NCBI GenBank assembly: GCA_041494805.1
Contig: JBGQBN010000020.1
Coordinates: forward strand, 1 to 61,957
DNA: 61,957 bases
Direction of reading: 5' to 3'
DNA from: JBGQBN01 sp041494805
GTDB taxonomy: Bacteria > Acidobacteriota > Terriglobia > Terriglobales > Acidobacteriaceae
Under the pieces are notes generated by a model, which worked only from the letters and a program-made list of their open reading frames with translations, did not search any database and was not told where the DNA came from. Below, in pieces: positions 44,575 to 51,617 of this stretch (the first letter of the stretch is position 1; each line of letters opens with the position of its first letter). Both the position numbers and the translations under genes were made by a program.

Positions 44575-44632
44575 GGTATGGCTAAAGCCATACCCTGATA
44601 CGAACCGCTATCGGTATGGCGAAGGCCGTACC
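44575..44632. repeat. Two tandem hairpin units between converging genes
   Basis: GGTATGGC-TAAA-GCCATACC (44575-44594) and GGTATGGC-GAAG-GCCGTACC (44613-44632) are 38 bp apart, each followed by CTGATACGAA. They fill the gap between the GT39 gene and the DUF5818-like gene and may end transcription from both sides. The base change in the right arm of unit 2 (A to G) keeps a G-T pair in RNA. Confidence 0.7.
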
Positions 44633-44651
44633 CTGATACGAAGCAGGAATT

Positions 44652-45026
44652 CTAGTCGTCTACTTCGATCTTTTCCACGTGGATGGTGTCGGTCTTTTGG
44701 TCCAGCGTGCCCTGGATCTTCACCTTCTGGGCGATGAACTTCTGCAACCGGTCCTGATTGTCGAGGTGATAGACGTGTTTTCTGGAGGTAAGCACCAGGT
44801 CTCCGCCGAGGTACTTGATGCAATAAAGGATGCAAGAAAGCGAGGTCCCGCCCATGGACTTGGACTTCAGCATCTCTTGGTGCGAGCGCGTCAGCGAGTG
44901 GACATTGAGGGCACACTGGCTGTCGGCGATTTCCCCGCGAAAGGTCCATTTATCCTCGCCACTGGCGTAGGCCAAGGCGGCAAATACCAGCATTCCCGCC
45001 ACGATTCGGACCGAGATTTTACTCAT
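44652..45026 (-). CDS. Exported DUF5818-like protein
   Basis: ATG 45026 has GGAG 9 bp upstream. The 124-residue protein has a signal peptide (hydrophobic 7-20), a mature domain with IADSQCALNVHSLTRSHQEM, then a Cys pair in LSCILYCIKYLGG, and an end with VKIQGTLDQKTDTIHVEKIE. The pattern resembles DUF5818, a small secreted beta-barrel-like family common in acidobacteria. It is the last gene of a leftward four-gene run after the CuA-type cupredoxin (20-bp gap). Its role is unknown. Confidence 0.8.
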   Translation of the reverse strand: MSKISVRIVAGMLVFAALAYASGEDKWTFRGEIADSQCALNVHSLTRSHQEMLKSKSMGGTSLSCILYCIKYLGGDLVLTSRKHVYHLDNQDRLQKFIAQKVKIQGTLDQKTDTIHVEKIEVDD

Positions 45027-45046
45027 GCGCGAAACTCCTTGATGAA

Positions 45047-45466
45047 CTACGGCAGCACAATGAATTTCATGTGCATGCCTTCGTGGTCTCCACTGCAAAT
45101 CACGGTGCAGACCACAACGTACTCTCCCGGTTCGGCGGGCGCGGTCAGCCGGAACTCCTGCTTGCCGGGCCTTAACAGCAGATTCCACCCGGGTACTTTT
45201 GACCGGTCGCCGGCGTGGAGCAGGTTGAATCCGTGGATCGATCCATCCCGGTTCCAGGTTTTTGCCTTGCGTGCCGTGACTCGCAGCAGCAGCGGCTCAC
45301 CCGCCTTTACGGTAACTTCCGGCTCGGCTTCGCCTGTGATCTTGTAACGGCTATCCCGATCGGCCAGCACCTCGATGACGTGAACCTGGGCTCTGGCAAA
45401 CTGGGGAGCGGCCACTACGAACATCAACCATGCCAGGGCGCGCGTTGTCAATCCCTTGCTCGTCAT
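45047..45466 (-). CDS. Secreted CuA-type cupredoxin (COX2-like)
   Basis: The 139-residue protein has a signal peptide (about 10-26) and one cupredoxin domain. The ligand set is His78, Cys120, Cys124, His128, Met131 (CTVICSGDHEGM), which matches the binuclear CuA centre of oxidase subunit II and N2O reductase, with Val at the usual Glu position. It is not attached to membrane helices, unlike COX2. It lies 19 bp after a mono-heme cytochrome c and 20 bp before the DUF5818-like gene. It should carry electrons in the periplasm. Confidence 0.88.
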   Translation of the reverse strand: MTSKGLTTRALAWLMFVVAAPQFARAQVHVIEVLADRDSRYKITGEAEPEVTVKAGEPLLLRVTARKAKTWNRDGSIHGFNLLHAGDRSKVPGWNLLLRPGKQEFRLTAPAEPGEYVVVCTVICSGDHEGMHMKFIVLP

Positions 45467-45485
45467 CGCTGCGTCCCGTTGGCCG

Positions 45486-45785
45486 CTACTGTGTCATGTA
45501 GTACAGAACGAGGCGCATGTCCTGGTCCGTGATGGTGGCGCGAACCCGCATGTGGCGAACAATGGTAGCCATCATGCGTGGCGGAAACTTCTGCGGGGCG
45601 GCATGGCAGCGGCCGCAATTCGCGCGGAACCTTTGTTCTCCTTCCGCGCGCATGGCGTCAGCGTCTGCGTCGCTGTTGGTCACAACCGACGAAGCGGAAC
45701 TGTCTTTCTTGCGCGGCTGGGCCATCGCGAAAGCAACGGTAAGCAGTGCCAGAAGAGTGGTCAGAAAGATGATCCTGATTCTCAT
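45486..45785 (-). CDS. Small periplasmic cytochrome c
   Basis: ATG 45785 overlaps the upstream stop by 4 bp and gives a 99-residue protein with a signal peptide (6-21). The heme motif is Cys57-x2-Cys60-His61 (CGRCH). A methionine near 71, 72 or 79 could be the sixth ligand. The mature part is only about 75 residues, at the short end for class I cytochromes. A longer frame to 45842 exists but lacks a sensible start. Electron transfer with the CuA protein downstream is likely. Confidence 0.88.
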   Translation of the reverse strand: MRIRIIFLTTLLALLTVAFAMAQPRKKDSSASSVVTNSDADADAMRAEGEQRFRANCGRCHAAPQKFPPRMMATIVRHMRVRATITDQDMRLVLYYMTQ

Positions 45786-46852
45786 CGCGGCCCTACCTTT
45801 CCCAAGGGAAAGACGAAGCGATACGCGATTCCCACCGTCCAAAGATTGGAATTTCCATCGGAGCTGAACTGGCGGCCGTAACTGGCCGTGGCCTTGAGTC
45901 CATCGCGGAGGTAGTAGTTCAGGCCGAAGTCGCCCTGGCGGGTATTTACGTCGGGCAAACCATACTCTTCGGCTTCTTCTGCCTTGATCTGCCCGGCAAA
46001 GAGCTGCTGCGCCCGCCCCACAACCTCGGTATGGCGCATGGCCTTCTTCCAGAATGGAAGCTGGCTTAGCCGGTAGGCAGCCTCAATCCAGTACCCGCTC
46101 CCCAGGTGGGACCGGGCATACTCCGATCGCAGATTGAGCGGAAGCGCCGTGGGCTGCCAGGCAAAATGAAATCCAAAAGCGTTCGTACGGTCTTCCTGCA
46201 GTTCCTTCTGCCAGGAAGCGCCGACCTCGATGCGTGGGCCGGGAAGGAAGAACCCCATGCGTCCGCCTACCAGGCGGTCCGACTCGAACTTGTTCACCGT
46301 GCTGAACGTGGAAAAATAAGTGGCGTAGTTCAGGTTGGCCTTGGGGCTGAGCGCGATTCCGCCACGCAGCATCACACCATCACTTGAACCCGTACCGACC
46401 GGAAAGATCAACGGTGTCGTCTGCAGGCTGCGAATCCAGATGGGGTACAGGCGCTCGTTATAGATGCCAAACGGCGTCAGGAAGCGTCCGGCGGTGATGG
46501 TCACGTAGGGATTGGCGATGTAGTCAACCTGCAGGTAGTCGAGTTCCTTTTCCACTTTGCCGCCATACGGCCCGCCCCCCTGGGGACGCTCGAATTCTCC
46601 TTTGAATTCGGCTCTGGACTCAACCAGCCAGCGGTCGCCCAGCGGCAACAGAAGCACCGGGTTGATTTCGGGGACCAGCTGGGTTTCGCCGCCATCGACG
46701 TTGGTAAAGTAGCCTGCGTTCCCGGTGAGGATGGGAACTGGCCGCTCTGTCTCCTGGGTTTGCCCGCTCAGGCCAGGGGCCAGTAAAAGGAAGAGCAAAC
46801 AGCAAATCGCCCCGAGCAGAAGAGTCCCTCCGTACGGGTGCACAGATATCGG
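45782..46852 (-). CDS. Outer-membrane porin-like beta-barrel protein
   Basis: After a signal peptide (hydrophobic LLLGAICCLLFLLLAPGLSG), the 350-odd residue mature part is rich in aromatic and polar beta-strand patterns (AEFKGEFERP, YVTITAGRFLTPFGIYNERL) and ends in a Phe-rich last strand (GIAYRFVFPLG). This looks like a phosphate-selective-porin-type barrel. The start is uncertain: the frame reaches 47056, but that leaves 70 residues before the signal. TTG 46852 has GAGG 6 bp upstream; GTG 46843 is an alternative. First gene of the cytochrome/CuA operon. Confidence 0.78.
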   Translation of the reverse strand, partial: PISVHPYGGTLLLGAICCLLFLLLAPGLSGQTQETERPVPILTGNAGYFTNVDGGETQLVPEINPVLLLPLGDRWLVESRAEFKGEFERPQGGGPYGGKVEKELDYLQVDYIANPYVTITAGRFLTPFGIYNERLYPIWIRSLQTTPLIFPVGTGSSDGVMLRGGIALSPKANLNYATYFSTFSTVNKFESDRLVGGRMGFFLPGPRIEVGASWQKELQEDRTNAFGFHFAWQPTALPLNLRSEYARSHLGSGYWIEAAYRLSQLPFWKKAMRHTEVVGRAQQLFAGQIKAEEAEEYGLPDVNTRQGDFGLNYYLRDGLKATASYGRQFSSDGNSNLWTVGIAYRFVFPLGKVGPR

Positions 46853-47044
46853 CAAAGAGTACCTCAAGATCCTTCCCCACTTCCCCGCTGCTTCTTTGAG
46901 TTGATTGTCATGGAACCGAGGAACTATGGGGAAGGTAACTGAGGTAATCGGGTTGCCCGTGCGTGTCCGGATCGGAACTTCCTGTTTCGCCCCACTCACC
47001 AATTTCGAGTTCCCCCGTCTAAGCCGTGTCACCCGGGAGGAACC

Positions 47045-47938
47045 ATGAAGCGCCATCGCGAGTTCGCCACCTGGCTGGGCACCATTCTGGGCACCCTATG
47101 CGCCCTGTTACTCGCTGCTGCTCAAGCACATGCAACGGAGAGACCAGGGCAACTGACCGAGGAGTTCCACCAGACCTATCCCCTGGCCGTGGGGGGCCGG
47201 GTCGAGCTGGATAATATCAACGGCGACGTGCGCATTACTGGATGGGATCGCAACGAAGTCAAAGTGGACGCCGTGAAGTACGCCGGTCGCAAGGAGCGCC
47301 TGGACGAAGCCAATATCCGGGTCGAGGCTGGCAAGGACTACGTCTCGATCCGCACCGAATACCCCAAACACGACCTCACCTTCAACGGCCACAGCTGGGA
47401 CAATCCGGCGGGCGTAGAGTACACGCTGACCGTCCCGCGCGGCGCCCGGTTGGACGAGATCAAGCTCATCAACGGCTCGTTGGACATTCAGGGAATCGCC
47501 GGCGAGGTGCGCGCCTCCTGCATCAATGGACACCTTAGCGCGCGTGATCTGGAAGGCCGGGCGAAGCTTTCCACTGTCAACAGCCGAGTGAGTGCTGAGT
47601 TTGACCGCCTGGGGGACTCTCCTATTGAAGTATCCTCGGTGAATGGCGGCGTAGTGTTGACACTGCCTTCGGACTCGAAAGCAGAGCTGGAAGCCTCGAC
47701 GGTCATGGGCGGAATCAGCAACGACTTTGGGCTGCAGGTGCGCCACCACCGTTACGTCGGCCACGATTTGCATGGCGAGTTAGCAGGCGGGGGAACGCGC
47801 ATCAAGCTCTCGAACGTGAACGGCAGGATTGAGATTCGTCACGCCAGTGACAGTCGGACCCTGAGTCCAGCACGGGATTTGAGCCGGGACCGGGATAGTG
47901 ACCGGGAGGATCATGATGATGACGATGATGAGATCTGA
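47045..47938 (+). CDS. Exported DUF4097 beta-strand repeat protein
   Basis: GGGAGGAACC precedes ATG 47045. The 297-residue protein has a signal peptide (10-31) and a DUF4097-type beta-helix with repeated strand motifs (VELDNINGDVRITGW, LKLINGSLDIQ-like, SCINGHLSARDLEG, VSSVNGGVVL, KLSNVNGRIEIR). The end is a strongly acidic DDDDDEI tail. It is divergent from the porin gene. DUF4097 proteins are surface or periplasmic proteins of uncertain role, sometimes next to anti-sigma factors; none is here. Confidence 0.88.
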   Translation: MKRHREFATWLGTILGTLCALLLAAAQAHATERPGQLTEEFHQTYPLAVGGRVELDNINGDVRITGWDRNEVKVDAVKYAGRKERLDEANIRVEAGKDYVSIRTEYPKHDLTFNGHSWDNPAGVEYTLTVPRGARLDEIKLINGSLDIQGIAGEVRASCINGHLSARDLEGRAKLSTVNSRVSAEFDRLGDSPIEVSSVNGGVVLTLPSDSKAELEASTVMGGISNDFGLQVRHHRYVGHDLHGELAGGGTRIKLSNVNGRIEIRHASDSRTLSPARDLSRDRDSDREDHDDDDDEI

Positions 47939-48010
47939 GCGGGCCGGTGATCGGCCGACACGGCATCTCCAGCCAGGAACTCAGCCGATCTCATGGATGC
48001 CTGTCCGGCG

Positions 48011-48044
48011 GTTGTTGGTGTAATGTCAATTTTTCGCCAACAAC
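48011..48044. repeat. Structured repeat upstream of the cupin gene
   Basis: GTTGTTGG and CCAACAAC form an 8-bp stem around GTGTAATGTCAATTTTT. The left part matches, with three mismatches in 22, the element at 48943-48992 on the other side of the cupin gene. Confidence 0.55.
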
Positions 48045-48115
48045 CCTCTTGAGATGCCGCCAACTCCACGGCTTTCATTGACTTGCCTGTTTCACAGACG
48101 TAAGATCTTGCGCCA

Positions 48116-48814
48116 GTGATCGACCAGACCATCTCACACCTCTTGAAAGCTCATGTTCTTGGAGCGCTCGTGTTCTCGCTGACGGGAATCGGCGCGGCCC
48201 AACAGGCAGCTGTACCGATGGACGAAGAGCCTCACCATCATGTCCTATTGAAAAACGAATTTGTTGAAGTGATACGTGCGACGATTGCGCCGGGCGAGAG
48301 CGAACTCTTCCACACTCATTCCCACGATAGCGCCGGAGTTGAGTTGGCCAAGGAAACGAGCACGGAGCAGCTATTAGGCAAGCCGGAAGGGGCTCCATCC
48401 ACATCGCAGGCTGGTGACGTCTGGGCGGATTCGCTACCAGAGGGACGACCGTATACACACCGGAATCGCAACGTTGGAGATGACCCAATCGACTTGATCG
48501 ACGTGGAATTTCTACAGCAGCCTAAACAACCCTCCACGTCGGCCGCAGCACCCGTGGCGGCGGAGAATCCCAGTGCGCGGGTGTACAACTGGCTGCTTGC
48601 TCCGGGAGTCGCTTCGGCGATGCATACCCATGAGCGTCCTTATCTGATCGTTGCCGTTACGCCCCTGCATTTGAAGATGACAGTCCCCAATGGAAAATCA
48701 TTCACTGAGCAAGTGAAGCCGGGCGACTTTCACTGGGTTGATTCCAAAGTGACGCACACTCTGACCAATGAGGGGACGGCCGAAGGACAAATCGTCGAGA
48801 TCGAACTGAAGTAG
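48116..48814 (+). CDS. Secreted two-cupin protein
   Basis: The 232-residue protein starts with a signal peptide (GTG 48116; hydrophobic 10-27, cleavage near GAAQ). It has two small cupin barrels. The first holds LFHTHSHDSAGVE and GRPYTHRN; the second AMHTHERPYLIVAVTP and GDFHWVDSKVTHTL. The His-rich pairs fit metal binding. The substrate is unknown. Similar structured repeats flank the gene on both sides. ATG 48218 could be a shorter start but would lose the signal. Confidence 0.82.
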   Translation: MIDQTISHLLKAHVLGALVFSLTGIGAAQQAAVPMDEEPHHHVLLKNEFVEVIRATIAPGESELFHTHSHDSAGVELAKETSTEQLLGKPEGAPSTSQAGDVWADSLPEGRPYTHRNRNVGDDPIDLIDVEFLQQPKQPSTSAAAPVAAENPSARVYNWLLAPGVASAMHTHERPYLIVAVTPLHLKMTVPNGKSFTEQVKPGDFHWVDSKVTHTLTNEGTAEGQIVEIELK

Positions 48815-49143
48815 AACATCGGGGTGAAGTTTATCGGGTCGGCAAACTTTGTGATTGGGCCTGACGACGGCCTACTCGGAAGTGATATTGCTGTTAACAG
48901 GCGTTAGCACTCATTGACCGGAGCCGCGCCTGGCTGGCTGGGGTCGTTGGTGTAATGGCGATTTTGCAGTTTCGCTGCGGCTGTTGGCCATCACCTCACA
49001 TCAAGATGTGACCCATTTCACTGACAGGACACGGTCATTCGTGGTTGCATCAATATCGCCTCTCCGAAGAGCAGTTCCCGCCCGTTGAGACGCAGCACCC
49101 CCTGAGGCCAAGAGAGACAATCAAAAAAGGAAGGATGCCTATC
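48815..49143. other. Intergenic region with a second structured repeat
   Basis: The region holds the element 48943-48992 (GTCGTTGGTGTAATGGCGATTTT with a partner GCCATCACC downstream, about 8 bp of stem). A GGAAGG ribosome site lies at its right end. No other gene is seen. Confidence 0.45.
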
Positions 49144-49635
49144 ATGAGAACACCGATTTTGAAACGACTTGCTGTGACTGTTGTGCTCATAGCGGCCATC
49201 ATCACAATCAGCGCAGTTCGCTCTGGCTCAATCCGCGCGGCCGCATTTTCCGCACAGGACCATAATTGCGGAGCAATGGGCAGCTACGGATACACAGGCT
49301 TTGGAACCATATTCGAGGGTAACGCGCTTGGTCTTCCGCCTGGAACTGCGTCCACTAACGGAACAATTACTTTCAGCAGAAATGGACAAGTGACCGTCGT
49401 CGAAGCCGAAATGGTTGATGGGGTGCTTATCAGCCCGTCTTCTACCTTTGGGGGCACCTTCACGGTCAATCCCGACTGCACCTTCACGGCCACGCTGCCT
49501 CCGCTACCGGGAACGGCCTTTGTAGGCGTATTCGTCGACAACGGCAACCAAATTCGAGCCATGGACACGATCCCCGGCGTGCAGACTAACTATGTATCCA
49601 CGGTAAGAGTGCATACGGTAGAGAACTCCCAGTAG
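49144..49635 (+). CDS. Secreted hypothetical protein
   Basis: ATG 49144 has GGAAGG at 9 bp; ATG 49135 is too close to that site. The 163-residue product has a signal peptide (about 8-27; AVTVVLIAAIITISA) and a mature domain with two Cys (HNCGAMG, NPDCTF), Gly/Thr/Ser rich, with a beta look. I do not recognise it. It ends just before the NYN gene region and is separated from it by a 300-bp convergent gap. Confidence 0.75.
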   Translation: MRTPILKRLAVTVVLIAAIITISAVRSGSIRAAAFSAQDHNCGAMGSYGYTGFGTIFEGNALGLPPGTASTNGTITFSRNGQVTVVEAEMVDGVLISPSSTFGGTFTVNPDCTFTATLPPLPGTAFVGVFVDNGNQIRAMDTIPGVQTNYVSTVRVHTVENSQ

Positions 49636-49932
49636 ACAAGGGTGGGGACAATGATGCGGGGGACTTCCCGGGATTCTCGGGAGGTCCTCCTTTCCAACCA
49701 CACGCGGATGTCCCGGGCGGTAGCCGCGAATCGCAATTAGGTGGCAGCATTTCAGAGGGATGCGTGCTAAGCAAAACTTGAGTACTAATCAAGCTACGGT
49801 TTATTGGGTTGCAATTGCCGCTTAAAGACAATGGACGTGTGCAAGCAGCACAAGGAGGTAGCTAGACGGAGTTACATGCTAACTGTTGTAAACAGGCGTC
49901 GGAAGTATGCACTTTACGCAAGGGCGATGAAG
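49636..49932. other. Convergent gap, nothing recognised
   Basis: About 300 bp between the secreted protein and the NYN gene. GGGACTTCCCGGGATTCTCG with GGAGGTCC nearby forms only weak hairpins. No gene is supported. Confidence 0.35.
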
Positions 49933-50592
49933 CTAGCGGTAGTCGGTAGGATCAATACATGTGTCGTAGATCACTCTCGTGATCTGCCGTTGCAATGTTC
50001 GATTGATCGGACGACAGTCTCCAACAGGCGTAAATGGGTAAGCGCACTCAACCTGTACCCATCGGTTTTGCTCTGTAGCAATTCGATGGACTTCCTCTAC
50101 CGCTTCGACCAAATCTCCGTCTTGGCTGAAGATGATGGCCACGTCGTATGCTTGACTGTTCGCATATCGCACCAAGTCTAGTCCCAGCTTAAGATCAATC
50201 CCCTTTTCGACAAGACGCGGTACTGTATGCTCAAAATGCACGATTCCATCGAGGTTGATTTTCAGTTCCCTCAGCTTCATGTTCCGGCGTTCAACTCTAA
50301 CCCCTGATCTGCCCACCATGGCCAGCTTCCGATTCCACCACCTATTTTTCGGGGCATCGTGCTCGGTCTTTGGCACTCCTTGGTACAACGTGGCTCGGTC
50401 AAGCTGACGCCCCGTTTCCATGTTCACGACCGCGTTAACCAGTTTGGCGTGATCGCAGTTTGGATGCATATACTGGAAGCATCTCTTAGCCGCATTGAAG
50501 AGATTCATGCCGTCTATAAAGGCAAAGACGCGGCAGACTGTTGGCTTTTGCAGGTGGGCCAAAGAGGGGTGCGGGATGGCAGTTGCCCCCAT
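49933..50592 (-). CDS. NYN-domain (LabA/DUF88-like) protein
   Basis: The 219-residue protein has the NYN/PIN-like pattern: FIDGMNLFNAAKRCF near residue 25, KGIDLKLGLDLVRYANSQAY and IIFSQDGDLVEAVEEV at about 130-165, with Asp residues in the positions used for metal binding. NYN proteins are ribonucleases, often in defence or tRNA/rRNA processing. It is divergent from the coiled-coil/winged-helix gene near the abnormal tRNA. The start ATG 50592 is about 54 nt after the predicted transcription start. Confidence 0.85.
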   Translation of the reverse strand: MGATAIPHPSLAHLQKPTVCRVFAFIDGMNLFNAAKRCFQYMHPNCDHAKLVNAVVNMETGRQLDRATLYQGVPKTEHDAPKNRWWNRKLAMVGRSGVRVERRNMKLRELKINLDGIVHFEHTVPRLVEKGIDLKLGLDLVRYANSQAYDVAIIFSQDGDLVEAVEEVHRIATEQNRWVQVECAYPFTPVGDCRPINRTLQRQITRVIYDTCIDPTDYR

Positions 50593-50652
50593 AAATATTA
50601 AAGCCCACCCGAGTCCTTGCGGCAGTCAGGCAGGCAAAGTATTTCGACTACA

Positions 50653-50680
50653 ATTCTATAGATGCGTTGGCCTTTGTCAA
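50653..50680 (-). promoter_or_regulatory. Promoter of the NYN gene
   Basis: On the minus strand TTGACA (50675-50680) and TAGAAT (50653-50658) are 16 bp apart. Confidence 0.65.
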
Positions 50681-50760
50681 GAATAATTTTTTTGTAACCA
50701 CCTGAAACCAATGTAGTTATCGCATCGCATCACATTCCTCGCTTTTAATGGCAGAAATTG

Positions 50761-50793
50761 TGCAATCGTGCAATCTCTGCAATGTGTTATACT
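50761..50793 (+). promoter_or_regulatory. Promoter region with three TGCAAT repeats
   Basis: TGCAAT occurs at 50761, 50769 and 50778 on the plus strand, 8 and 9 bp apart, and a -10 TATACT follows at 50788-50793. There is no -35 hexamer, so a protein binding to the repeats probably controls the promoter of the gene at 50813. Confidence 0.55.
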
Positions 50794-50812
50794 GCTGTCC
50801 TTGGAGGGATGC

Positions 50813-51322
50813 ATGATTCCGATTCTGCAGGAGTTACAGACCCGAAGTGAAGATGCAAAGAAACACCTCGAAGAAGCCACTAAAGCATTCCAAGTGGCTC
50901 AACAAGCTTTGCAGATAGCCCAAACCAACTTCAACATTTGGAACTCAGCATTCCAAATCGAATTGCGAGAAGAGCAACAACGCAAGGCTTCTGCCGAAGC
51001 AAACCAACTTCCTCTGCCCGCTCCTAAGCCTGAGCCCCTGCCTGCTATCGCCGAAGACGTGGAGGTCGGCGATGACGCCTCCGAAGCGATTAACAAGACT
51101 GATGTCGTTCGCCATCTGCTCCATGACCATCCTGCCGGGATGACCGCGATTGAAATTTGGAAACAGGTCGGCAGCATGTTCAAGCATCGTCCCTATTTGT
51201 ATTCAGTTCTCAAACGATTGCGCGACCGTGACGAGGTCGTCATGCGGCGGAAAAAGTATTGTCTAAAACTTGCAACTAAACTCGGGGAGGTCAAAGACCA
51301 ACAGCAATCGGTCATTCATTAA
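50813..51322 (+). CDS. Coiled-coil/winged-helix protein of unknown family
   Basis: ATG 50813 has GGAGG 5 bp upstream. The 169-residue protein begins with a coiled coil (about residues 5-55, EDAKKHLEEATKAFQVAQQA), a Pro/Glu-rich linker (PLPAPKPEPLPA), and a C-terminal winged-helix-like part (TDVVRHLLHDHPAGMTAIEI, then YSVLKRLRDRDEVVMRRKKY). It probably forms dimers and binds DNA. Its leader sequence CCTTGGAGGGA is duplicated in the loop of a hairpin right after the gene. It sits between the NYN gene and the abnormal tRNA. Confidence 0.7.
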   Translation: MIPILQELQTRSEDAKKHLEEATKAFQVAQQALQIAQTNFNIWNSAFQIELREEQQRKASAEANQLPLPAPKPEPLPAIAEDVEVGDDASEAINKTDVVRHLLHDHPAGMTAIEIWKQVGSMFKHRPYLYSVLKRLRDRDEVVMRRKKYCLKLATKLGEVKDQQQSVIH

Positions 51323-51328
51323 AAACAA

Positions 51329-51373
51329 ACGGCCAACACTTGGAATCCTTGGAGGGACGTAAGTATTGGCCGT
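51329..51373 (+). terminator. Hairpin with a duplicated leader sequence in its loop
   Basis: ACGGCCAACACTT (51329-51341) pairs with AAGTATTGGCCGT (51361-51373) over 13 bp with one mismatch. The 19-nt loop contains CCTTGGAGGGA, which equals the leader of the upstream gene. There is no T-run. It starts 7 bp after the stop and ends 12 bp before the tRNA-like gene. Confidence 0.6.
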
Positions 51374-51385
51374 CAGTTGTATTGC

Positions 51386-51488
51386 GCGGCAGTGGCGAAA
51401 GTAGCAGACGCGCCCGATTTGGGATCGGGTGGGGTTCCCCCTAACCAGGTTACGCCCCGTGCGGGTGCAAATCCCGCCTGCCGCACCA
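51386..51488 (+). tRNA. tRNA-like gene: anticodon TGG (Pro) in a class-II body
   Basis: Acceptor stem GCGGCAG / CTGCCGC is perfect and CCA follows the base A73. The D-arm (GCG...CGC with 11-nt loop) and the start resemble tRNA-Leu. The anticodon stem CCCGA / TCGGG holds loop TTTGGGA, so the anticodon is TGG for proline. A long variable region of 31 nt lies before the T-arm GCGGG-TGCAAAT-CCCGC. G18 is A and T55 is G, both invariant in normal tRNAs. It may be a genuine but odd tRNA or a decaying one. Confidence 0.6.
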
Positions 51489-51567
51489 AACCATATCTAT
51501 TCTACTCTAACTTGGCAGGCGGATGCACCTCTCTTTTTCGTTTGTTGTTGGAAGTAGGATGCCGATT

Positions 51568-51614
51568 AGTAATTTTATACTTGACACAAGGATTGCTTTA
51601 TGTATAAAATTACT
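51568..51614 (+). promoter_or_regulatory. Transposase promoter inside a 13-bp inverted repeat
   Basis: AGTAATTTTATAC (51568-51580) and GTATAAAATTACT (51602-51614) are perfect inverse copies. Between and within them lie TTGACA (51581-51586) and TATAAA (51603-51608), 16 bp apart. A dimeric repressor could bind both arms. The start of transcription falls near 51615. Confidence 0.7.
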
Positions 51615-51617
51615 GGC

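Noticed and set aside
51386..51488. Ordinary tRNA-Ser or tRNA-Leu
   Set aside because: Anticodon loop TTTGGGA gives TGG, not a Ser or Leu anticodon, and no shift of the stem gives a better fit; listed as tRNA-like with an unusual assignment.
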